From: Candidatus Aminicenantota bacterium
GTDB lineage: Bacteria; Acidobacteriota; Aminicenantia; Aminicenantales; Aminicenantaceae
Direction of reading: 5' to 3'
Assembly (NCBI GenBank): GCA_023135995.1
Contig: JAGLRY010000353.1
Location: 1-5,938, forward strand
Length of the DNA: 5,938 nt
Part shown: piece by piece, positions 1 to 5,519 of the stretch
Position numbering within the stretch: the first letter of the stretch is position 1
How the letters are laid out: every line of letters begins with the position of its first letter
Position numbers and translations under genes: made by a program
The notes under the pieces: generated by a model
Seen by the model: the letters and a program-made list of their open reading frames with translations, nothing else
What the model was told of the DNA's origin: nothing
Databases searched by the model: none

Positions 1-23
1 AAAAGGGGACTGTCCCCTTTTTT
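1..23. repeat. Perfect GC-rich palindrome with trailing T-run (dispersed repeat or terminator)
   Basis: Ten-base arms (AAAAGGGGAC and GTCCCCTTTT) flank a single central T at position 11, and six T residues run through position 23. As RNA this folds into a 9-bp stem (1-9 with 13-21) closed by a CTG loop and followed by U residues, which is the geometry of an intrinsic terminator for a gene upstream of the window. The near-perfect symmetry outside any gene also fits a short dispersed repeat of the REP type mobilised by IS200-like tyrosine transposases. The sequence alone does not decide between these, and the left edge is cut by the window. Confidence 0.6.
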
Positions 24-33
24 CGGGGAATGG

Positions 34-64
34 GGCTTACATCTTATTGTTTACTGCTTAAGCC
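34..64. repeat. Weak inverted repeat in the leader of the first gene
   Basis: GGCTTA at 34-39 is the reverse complement of TAAGCC at 59-64, giving a 6-bp stem with a 19-base loop. It lies directly beside the stronger palindrome at 1-23, and a run CGGGG-AA-TGGGG links the two. It may be part of the same repeat unit. A stem this short can occur by chance. Confidence 0.3.
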
Positions 65-79
65 ACCATCTGTTAAGAT
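50..79 (+). promoter_or_regulatory. Weak sigma70-like promoter candidate for the YchF-like gene and downstream operon
   Basis: TTTACT at 50-55 (4 of 6 to TTGACA) and TAAGAT at 74-79 (4 of 6 to TATAAT) are 18 bases apart. Transcription would begin near 86, giving a leader of only about 10 bases before the ATG at 96. An AT-rich stretch (TATATAA, 83-89) follows. The match is weak and is listed because a promoter is expected here if the palindrome at 1-23 ends upstream transcription. Confidence 0.25.
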
Positions 80-95
80 AAATATATAAGGAAAG

Positions 96-1169
96 ATGAA
101 TTTTACAATATTCGGTTATCCCAAAACAGGCAAGACCACTCTATTCAATCTCCTGACCGGCGCCAAGATCGAGGTCCAAACGTACGAAACCGGAAAAAAA
201 GAGCCCAATCTCAGAACCTGTCCTGTTCCTGACCATAGATTGGACAAGATCTGGAGCCTTTATCCGGACAAAGAGAAGAAGCCCGCAACAGTGGATTATA
301 TCGACCTGGCAGGGATCTCATACGGCGAGGTGAAAAACGAATCTTACCTGAACTATTTGAGAAAAGCCGATGGGCTGGCCCATGTCATCCGTTCCTTTAT
401 CGATGAAAGCATTCCGCATCCCAGGGGCAAAATCGATGCGGCCGAAGATATTCGGGCTATGGAAGAAGAGATCGTCTTAGCCGACCTTCTTTCTGTCGAA
501 TCCCGGATGGAAAAGCTCAAGAAAGAATTAAGAGGTGCAAAAAATCCTGACGGAGAAAAGGAGATGGAATGGCTCACCTCGCTCCACACCAACCTCGAGG
601 AGGGAAAAGCCGTCCGTGAGCTCAGCCTCTCCCCCGCAGAAGAAAAACTTTTCCGGAGCTTTGCCTTTCTGAGCCAAAAACCCCTCTTCCACATGCTAAA
701 CGTGGACGAGAGTGACATCGGCCTTATCGAAACTCCGGAAAAAATCTTTTCCTCAGACAAAAAAGGAATCTCCACCCTTGCCTTTTGCGGAAAGATCGAA
801 ATGGAGATTCTCGAGCTCGACGAGGAGGAAAAAGATGTGTTCCTGGAGGAATACGGATTCAAAGAGCTCAGTGCACCCAAGTTTTTAAAATCCTCCTACA
901 ACCTTCTGAACGTGATCACTTTTTTCTCCATCGGGAAGGAAGAGGTGAAAGCATGGACGATCCCCAAGGACACTCCTGCTCTTCATGCCGCGGGCATCAT
1001 CCACTCGGACATCGAGAAAGGATTTATCCGGGCCGAGGTCATCGGCTGGGAGGAACTCTGCGAGTTTGGTTCATTCCAAACGGCTAAAGAAAACGCCGCC
1101 ATCCGCCTTGAAGGCAAAGAATACACTGTGAAGGACGGAGATGTCATTTACTTTCGTTTTGCGAAGTGA
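96..1169 (+). CDS. Divergent YchF/OLA1-family P-loop NTPase with C-terminal TGS-like (DUF933) domain
   Basis: The 357-residue length matches YchF (about 363). YchF is a TRAFAC-class ATPase of the Obg group that binds ribosomes and is linked to translation and redox stress. Visible here are the Walker A GYPKTGKT (residues 7-14), the switch II DLAGI (70-74) with a hydrophobic residue where Ras has Gln, a helical arm rich in Glu/Lys (about 120-175), and NVDE (202-205) in place of NKxD, as in ATP-preferring YchF. From about 275 onward the TGS-like domain follows closely (VKAWTIP, IHSDIEKGFIRAEVI, EGKEYTVKDGDVIYFRF). Departures from canonical YchF are KTGKT instead of NVGKS and a shortened, Gly-poor segment after switch II. 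I therefore call it a paralogue or subfamily rather than ychF itself. The start is set by the N-terminal beta strand leading directly into the P-loop. AAGGA at 88-92 is only 3 bases from the ATG. tgt follows after 27 bases, so co-transcription is likely. Confidence 0.88.
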   Translation: MNFTIFGYPKTGKTTLFNLLTGAKIEVQTYETGKKEPNLRTCPVPDHRLDKIWSLYPDKEKKPATVDYIDLAGISYGEVKNESYLNYLRKADGLAHVIRSFIDESIPHPRGKIDAAEDIRAMEEEIVLADLLSVESRMEKLKKELRGAKNPDGEKEMEWLTSLHTNLEEGKAVRELSLSPAEEKLFRSFAFLSQKPLFHMLNVDESDIGLIETPEKIFSSDKKGISTLAFCGKIEMEILELDEEEKDVFLEEYGFKELSAPKFLKSSYNLLNVITFFSIGKEEVKAWTIPKDTPALHAAGIIHSDIEKGFIRAEVIGWEELCEFGSFQTAKENAAIRLEGKEYTVKDGDVIYFRFAK

Positions 1170-1196
1170 TCGTAAGACAAACGAAACGAGCGAACA

Positions 1197-2324
1197 ATGA
1201 AGAAATCTTTTGAGATCACAGCCCACGATAAGGACACGTCAGCAAGAACAGGGATCATCAAGACCGCCCACGGGGATATTCGGACACCAGCATTCGCACC
1301 GGTCGCCAGTCAAGGCGCTGTTAAAGCTTTACCCCACAACCTCGTTAAGGACTTGGGCGCTGACCTCATACTCGTCAACGCATACCATCTTTATCTCCGC
1401 CCCGGTCTGGAAACGATCAGCGAGATGGGAGGGATACACTCTTTTATTTCCTGGGATAAACCCATCCTTTCAGACAGCGGAGGATTCCAGATCTACAGCC
1501 TCACTCCTCTGGTCAAAGTCAAGAAGTCGGGTGTCCAATTCGCCTCACATCTTGACGGGACCAAGATCTTTCTGACACCCGAGGATGTCGTTGACATCCA
1601 GTATTATTTGGGAACAGACATCATGATGGCTCTGGATTATTTCCTCCCCTATCCTTCATCCAAAGAGGACATGCGGAATTCCGTAGAGCTCACCTCTCAC
1701 TGGGCCGAACGCTCTAAAAAACACTTTCTCACGCGGGAGTCCTCTCAGCTACTCTGGGGCATCACACAGGGAAGTGTGGACTGGGAGTTAAGGAAAAAGA
1801 GCACCGAAGAATTGATGGCCATAGACTTCGACGGTTATGCGTTGGGTGGTCTCGGGATCGGTGAACCCAAATCCCAATTCATGGAAATCGTAGAAAAATC
1901 CGATGCCCTGCTCCCCAAAGAGAAGCCTCGCTACCTCATGGGAATCGGATACATCAAGGACATACTTGAAGCTGTGGATAGAGGCGTCGATTTGTTTGAC
2001 TGCGTTCTACCGACCCGCAATGCCCGAAACGGAACGATCTTCACCAGCCAGGGAAAAATCGTTATTAAAAACAAGAAATACGAGACGGACAAGCGTCCCC
2101 TCGACGGGAATTGTTCCTGCTACACCTGCACCCACTTTTCCAGAGCCTACCTGCGTCATCTTTACGAGAGAAGCGAGATCACCTCTGCCATTTTGAACAC
2201 CATCCACAACCTGCATTTTTATCTTGACATCTTCGAAAAAATTAGGCAAGCTATTCAAAAAAAATCGTACAAGAATTTGAAAAAAAAGTTGATAGATATC
2301 AACACAGAGGACGACAGCGAATGA
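1197..2324 (+). CDS. tgt: tRNA-guanine(34) transglycosylase
   Basis: Tgt exchanges guanine-34 in GUN anticodons of tRNA (Asp, Asn, His, Tyr) for a 7-deazaguanine, preQ1 in most bacteria, on the way to queuosine. The 375 residues form the usual TIM barrel with a zinc subdomain. The general acid/base Asp is D93 in SDSGGFQ (92-98). The nucleophile is D268 in FDCVLPTRNARNG (267-279). Zinc ligands are C306, C308, C311 and H337. The pocket loop is GGLGIGE (217-223), and D147 matches the base-binding Asp. Two pocket positions are unusual: DYF (147-149) replaces the common DEC, and GI (220-221) replaces AV. No good Shine-Dalgarno sequence precedes the ATG, and the nearest purine run is GAG at 1188-1190. 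The reading frame ends in an ATGA overlap with yajC. This gene order, tgt before yajC-secD-secF, is a widespread arrangement. Confidence 0.97.
   Translation: MKKSFEITAHDKDTSARTGIIKTAHGDIRTPAFAPVASQGAVKALPHNLVKDLGADLILVNAYHLYLRPGLETISEMGGIHSFISWDKPILSDSGGFQIYSLTPLVKVKKSGVQFASHLDGTKIFLTPEDVVDIQYYLGTDIMMALDYFLPYPSSKEDMRNSVELTSHWAERSKKHFLTRESSQLLWGITQGSVDWELRKKSTEELMAIDFDGYALGGLGIGEPKSQFMEIVEKSDALLPKEKPRYLMGIGYIKDILEAVDRGVDLFDCVLPTRNARNGTIFTSQGKIVIKNKKYETDKRPLDGNCSCYTCTHFSRAYLRHLYERSEITSAILNTIHNLHFYLDIFEKIRQAIQKKSYKNLKKKLIDINTEDDSE
2306..2311 (+). promoter_or_regulatory. Ribosome binding site for yajC inside the end of tgt
   Basis: AGAGGA lies 9 bases before the ATG at 2321, ideal spacing. It supports that ATG, which overlaps the tgt stop, over the in-frame ATG at 2339 (Met7). 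It also points to translational coupling between tgt and yajC. Confidence 0.7.
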
Positions 2325-2653
2325 TTTTTACAACACTTATGACTTTCAGTGAACAAGCCCCGGCGGGAGCCGGTCAAGGAAGTTTCATCACGGCGCTTGT
2401 TCCTTTTATCTTGGTATTCGTGATCTTCTATCTGCTCATCATCATGCCATCACGCAAAAAGCAGAAAAAGCACCAGGAAATGGTGGGTCAACTCAAAGCG
2501 GGTGACAAAATTGTCACAAGCGGGGGCATCTACGGTACGGTGATGGGGACGAAGGAAGACCGAATAGAGATCAAGATCTCATCCAATGTCAAGATTGACA
2601 TCACCAAAACCGCGGTTTCAGCAATCCTAGGACAAAAGAAAGACAAAAAATAG
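2321..2653 (+). CDS. yajC: Preprotein translocase subunit YajC
   Basis: YajC is a small inner-membrane protein that associates with SecD-SecF and the SecYEG holotranslocon. At 110 residues it has the typical size. A short polar N-terminus (residues 1-20, rich in Gly/Ala) precedes one transmembrane helix at about 22-42. The family signature follows directly: MPSRKKQKKHQEM (42-54), then LKAGDKIVTSGGIYGTV (58-74), and a small cytosolic beta domain. The tail is strongly basic (KKDKK). The start overlaps the tgt stop by four bases and has a good ribosome binding site. Met7 is a possible alternative start but has no comparable site. It is not essential in E. coli, and its exact contribution remains uncertain. 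Confidence 0.96.
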   Translation: MIFTTLMTFSEQAPAGAGQGSFITALVPFILVFVIFYLLIIMPSRKKQKKHQEMVGQLKAGDKIVTSGGIYGTVMGTKEDRIEIKISSNVKIDITKTAVSAILGQKKDKK

Positions 2654-2717
2654 ACAAGAATTCTGGATTCTAAGGTAGGGGCGAAGTTCAAAGGAATTCG
2701 AAAATAGAATCGTTTCG
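2654..2717 (+). other. yajC-secD intergenic leader with two competing pairings
   Basis: This is the only sizeable gap inside the operon. GAATTC occurs at 2658-2663 and again at 2694-2699; with a flanking T-G pair they form a 7-bp stem. GATTCT at 2666-2671 is complementary to AGAATC at 2706-2711. The two stems interleave, so they exclude each other or form a pseudoknot. The best purine run, AAAGGA (2690-2695), ends 22 bases before the secD ATG, which is too far for a standard ribosome binding site. No terminator or convincing promoter is visible. Confidence 0.4.
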
Positions 2718-4274
2718 ATGAAAAAAAACATACAGTGGAGACTCTTTATTGTCTTGGCCGTTCTCGCACTGTCCATCTTTCTCGCCTACCCTCCGAGTAA
2801 GATCCCCCTTGGCCTAGACCTTTCCGGAGGGATGCATCTTGTACTACAGGTCGTGACCGATGATGCTATTAATGTGGAAACAGACAACGAGATCCTTCGC
2901 CTCCAAGAAGAGCTGAAAAAAGAGAACTTGACCTATGAGAGGATATCTAAAAGCGAAGACCGGGTCGGGCGATTCACCATCCAGAACTTTGACGTTCAGA
3001 GAGAACGAGAACTCCGCGATCTGCTGGATGAATCTTACAAAGAATGGGATTATTCTGTTGTCGGGACTGAGGTCGTCCTCGACATAAAGTCGAACGTCGC
3101 CTTTTATCTGCGTGACCAGGCCGTTCGACAATCAGAAGAGACGATCTGGAACCGCGTGGATGAACTCGGTCTCACAGAGCCTACGATCCAAAGACAGGGA
3201 GGGGCTGGAGGGGACCGCATCATTGTAGAACTTCCGGGGGTGGACAATCCAGAGCGGGTGAAAAACATCCTGAAAACCACAGCGCTTCTCGAATGGAAAC
3301 TGGTTACGGGAGGCCCTGCTCCCACAGAAGAAGCTCTTCTCGAGCCACACGGAGGCGTCGTCCCCGAAGACATGCAGGTTGTCAAAGGGGACCCGAAAAG
3401 GACACAGGGAGGATATTACCTCCTCAACAGAGTTGCAAGTGTCACCGGCCGGGATATCCGGATGGCGCGCCGATCGATCGATCAATGGAACAGCCCTGCC
3501 GTATCTTTCACTCTGGACCCGGATTCGTCTCGAAGGTTCGGCAAAACGACAACGGATCACCAGGGTGAGAACCTCGCCATTGTTCTGGATGGCCGTGTGC
3601 AATCCGCTCCAGTTATCGAGGACCGGATCACAACCGGCAGCGGGATCATTCGTGGAGGATACACAATCGAGGAGGCTGAAGATTTGGCCCTGGTCTTGAG
3701 AGCCGGAGCCATGCCGGCAAAAATCAAATACCTGGAAGAACGGACGATCGGACCCTCCCTTGGGGCCGACTCCATCCGAAAAGGTCTGACCTCCATCATC
3801 ATGGCTCTCGTACTCATTCTTGTTTTTATGGTTTTCTATTACAGATTGGCCGGAGTGAATGCAGTCATCGCGCTTGTGTTTAACGTGATCATCCTGATGG
3901 GAGCGCTGGCCTATTTTCATGCGAGCCTTACGCTGCCCGGAATTGCCGGTATCATTTTGACGATCGGTATGGCTGTGGATGCCAATGTGCTCGTCTTCGA
4001 ACGCATCAGAGAAGAACTCTCTCAGGGGAAGAGTGTCTTGAGTTCGATCCCAGCGGGATTTAGCCGGGCATTCCGAACGATCCTGGATGCCAACGTGACG
4101 ACTATCATTGCCGCCATCTTTCTCTTCCAATTCGGAACAGGCCCCATTCGAGGGTTTGCGATCACTCTGATCATCGGCATAACTGCGAGCATGTTTACAG
4201 CGATATTTGTTTCGAGGTTGATTTTTGACATCTCTTACTCGAAGAAGAAAAAAAGAGATAAATTGAGCATATAA
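2718..4274 (+). CDS. secD: Protein translocase subunit SecD
   Basis: SecD pairs with SecF as an RND-superfamily complex that uses the proton gradient to drive late steps of protein export through SecYEG. At 518 residues it is a normal stand-alone form, a little shorter than E. coli SecD (615). Transmembrane helix 1 is at about 7-24, followed by the GLDLSGGMHLVLQV motif (32-45). The large periplasmic P1 domain spans about 45-350 and includes LAIVLDGRVQSAPVI (286-300) and RTIGPSLGADSI (342-353). Helices 2-6 are at about 356-374, 381-400, 404-425, 452-472 and 477-500. The proton-relay Asp of TM4 is D421 in GMAVDANVLVFERI (417-430), and FGTGPIRGFAITL (472-484) is also canonical. The basic tail ends one base before secF. 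The ATG is fixed by the short N-terminus before TM1, although no close ribosome binding site is seen. Confidence 0.98.
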   Translation: MKKNIQWRLFIVLAVLALSIFLAYPPSKIPLGLDLSGGMHLVLQVVTDDAINVETDNEILRLQEELKKENLTYERISKSEDRVGRFTIQNFDVQRERELRDLLDESYKEWDYSVVGTEVVLDIKSNVAFYLRDQAVRQSEETIWNRVDELGLTEPTIQRQGGAGGDRIIVELPGVDNPERVKNILKTTALLEWKLVTGGPAPTEEALLEPHGGVVPEDMQVVKGDPKRTQGGYYLLNRVASVTGRDIRMARRSIDQWNSPAVSFTLDPDSSRRFGKTTTDHQGENLAIVLDGRVQSAPVIEDRITTGSGIIRGGYTIEEAEDLALVLRAGAMPAKIKYLEERTIGPSLGADSIRKGLTSIIMALVLILVFMVFYYRLAGVNAVIALVFNVIILMGALAYFHASLTLPGIAGIILTIGMAVDANVLVFERIREELSQGKSVLSSIPAGFSRAFRTILDANVTTIIAAIFLFQFGTGPIRGFAITLIIGITASMFTAIFVSRLIFDISYSKKKKRDKLSI

Positions 4275-4275
4275 G

Positions 4276-5436
4276 ATGCAGATACTTAAGAAGCCCAACT
4301 TTAACTTCATGAAATACAAGTACATTGCTTTGGGTTTCTCTGCGATCATCATTGTCATAGGACTCCTCAACATCAGTTTTGGAAAGGGCCTTACTTCAGG
4401 GATAGATTTTGCAGGGGGAACTCTGGTCCGTATCAAACTCAGTGAACCCATGCCTGTCTCAAACATCCGACAGGCACTGGCCATTGCCGATCTGGGAACC
4501 AGTAAGATCCAAGCTGTGGGCAAAACACAAACAGAGTATATGATCCGCACGATGCAAGCGACAGAAGACGAACAGCAGCAACAGGACATCGAAGCCCATG
4601 AGATCATGGGACAGAAAGTTGTGGATGTTTTACGCGGCGAAGATGAGAAGGCCGCTATTGATAGCGGAAAGATCGACCTGAACAGTATCGACGAAGGAGG
4701 GCTCTCCCGGATGATCGCAACAGACTTCCCGGATGAGGCCGAAGATTCAGCGCGACGGATTTTTGCTTTCCGCGTGGCAAACGGCATCATCAACAGTTAT
4801 GAGCAGATCGAACAAGAGATCGGCATCAGCAGCGACATCATCCGGTCCCTCCAAACCAAGACGATCCTCAGCCGATTAGCAGTCCTGAGCAGAGAATCTG
4901 TGGGCCCCCAGGTCGGATTCGACCTCCGACGAAAAGCGACCCAAGCGACTGTCTGGGCTTTATTCGGAATGCTCATCTACATTGGAATACGTTTCAAATT
5001 TGCTTATGGCGTGGCAGCGATCTTGACCCTCACTCATGACATTCTGGTCACCATCGGTATTTTTTCTCTGACAAACAGAGAGATTAACCTGCCTGTGATT
5101 GCAGCGATCCTGACTATTGTCGGTTATTCTTTGAACGATACGATCGTTATTTTTGTTAGAGTGCGCGATAACCTCAAGATTCTCAGGAAAAAAGAGTTTG
5201 GGGAGCTACTGGACACAAGCATCAACCAGACCCTCGGCCGAACAATTATCACGTCTGGGACGACTTTCATTACCGTGGCCTCTCTGTTCTTTTTTGGGGG
5301 CGAAGTCCTCAACGATTTTGCATTCACGATGATGATCGGAGTCATCGTTGGAACCTATTCCTCGATTTACCAATCCTGTTCGATCCTCTTCTTTTGGAAA
5401 AAATTCTTCAAACCGAAAAAAGGCATGGGAAAATGA
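4276..5436 (+). CDS. secF: Protein translocase subunit SecF with an enlarged first periplasmic loop
   Basis: SecF is the partner of SecD. TM1 is at about 15-34, followed by GIDFAGGTLV (42-51). VGPQVGFDLRRKA (209-221) leads into TM2, then helices at about 245-263, 272-293, 322-340 and 347-370. The proton-relay pair is present: D288 in GYSLNDT (283-289) and R322 in GRTIITSGTT (321-330). Their spacing of 34 residues matches D637/R671 of Thermus SecDF. Two things are odd. The protein has 386 residues against about 310-325 usually, and the excess lies between residues about 95 and 200, including a helix-hairpin-helix-like segment. Position 294 is Val where most SecF have Asp in the V(F/S)DR motif. 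The gene starts one base after the secD stop with only weak purine runs upstream, so it is probably translated by coupling. The frame is intact throughout and codon use looks like its neighbours. Confidence 0.97.
   Translation: MQILKKPNFNFMKYKYIALGFSAIIIVIGLLNISFGKGLTSGIDFAGGTLVRIKLSEPMPVSNIRQALAIADLGTSKIQAVGKTQTEYMIRTMQATEDEQQQQDIEAHEIMGQKVVDVLRGEDEKAAIDSGKIDLNSIDEGGLSRMIATDFPDEAEDSARRIFAFRVANGIINSYEQIEQEIGISSDIIRSLQTKTILSRLAVLSRESVGPQVGFDLRRKATQATVWALFGMLIYIGIRFKFAYGVAAILTLTHDILVTIGIFSLTNREINLPVIAAILTIVGYSLNDTIVIFVRVRDNLKILRKKEFGELLDTSINQTLGRTIITSGTTFITVASLFFFGGEVLNDFAFTMMIGVIVGTYSSIYQSCSILFFWKKFFKPKKGMGK
4669..4851 (+). other. Helix-hairpin-helix-like segment inside the SecF periplasmic loop
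   Basis: This covers SecF residues 132-192. KIDLNSIDEGGLSRMI (132-147) resembles the IN-x-NTAS-x-EEL start of ComEA/GspK-type tandem helix-hairpin-helix domains. ARRIFAFR (159-166) matches the helix after the first hairpin. NGIINSYEQIE (169-179) matches the linker NGPFKSVEDL. EIGISSDIIRSL (181-192) matches the second hairpin (GIG-x-K-x-x-x-x-L). Using a ComEA consensus recalled from memory, residues 166-192 align without gaps. The first hairpin has about five extra residues and has lost its glycines, while the second keeps G183. In ComEA these motifs bind DNA; in GspK they do not. No DNA-binding role is claimed here. Confidence 0.6.
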
Positions 5437-5439
5437 TTT

Positions 5440-5455
5440 TTTTGACTTGTCAAAA
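5440..5455. promoter_or_regulatory. Palindrome overlapping the -35 region, possible operator
   Basis: Seven-base arms TTTTGAC (5440-5446) and GTCAAAA (5449-5455) are separated by TT. The -35 box at 5447-5452 lies within it. As RNA the loop would be too small and the stem too AT-rich for an effective terminator of secF, so a protein-binding operator is the more likely reading. No regulator is identified. Confidence 0.4.
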
Positions 5456-5475
5456 GGTTTGTTTTTGTTTATACT
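5447..5475 (+). promoter_or_regulatory. Sigma70-type promoter for the TonB-like gene
   Basis: TTGTCA (5447-5452, 5 of 6 to consensus) and TATACT (5470-5475, 5 of 6) are separated by exactly 17 bases of T-rich DNA. Transcription would start near 5482, giving a leader of about 38 bases. A second -35-like hexamer, TTGACT at 5442-5447, is 22 bases from the -10 box, which is too far. The position, directly after the secF stop at 5434-5436, suggests that the TonB-like gene is transcribed on its own at least in part. Confidence 0.6.
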
Positions 5476-5505
5476 TTTCTTTTGTCCGAGGAAATAATTT
5501 AAACA

Positions 5506-5511
5506 AGAGGT
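5506..5511 (+). promoter_or_regulatory. Ribosome binding site for the TonB-like gene
   Basis: AGAGGT is followed by an 8-base A-rich spacer before the ATG at 5520. It is one of the two best-placed ribosome binding sites in the window and fixes the start of a gene whose end is not visible. Confidence 0.7.
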
Positions 5512-5519
5512 AAAATAAA

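Noticed and set aside
353..880. A 175-codon minus-strand open frame opposite the YchF-like gene
   Set aside because: The Ser-rich translation mirrors the Glu/Lys-rich helical region on the plus strand. No motif or start signal is present.
1170..1196. Possible preQ1 riboswitch ahead of tgt
   Set aside because: The gap is only 27 bases, within an apparent operon, and shows no preQ1-I type stem with an A-rich tail.
3471..3483. CGATCGATCGATC run in secD, as an origin-like or methylation-linked GATC cluster
   Set aside because: It is a short run inside a conserved coding region (Arg-Arg-Ser-Ile-Asp) with no other origin features nearby.
3132..4793. A 553-codon open reading frame on the minus strand opposite secD and secF
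   Set aside because: It lies entirely antisense to two strongly supported genes, its translation is rich in Ser, Arg and His-like low-complexity runs with no recognisable domain, and it has no plausible ribosome binding site. It is explained by the codon bias of the genes on the other strand.
5437..5455. Intrinsic terminator after secF
   Set aside because: The T-run comes before, not after, the palindrome. The stem is AT-rich with a 2-base centre, so it does not have terminator geometry.
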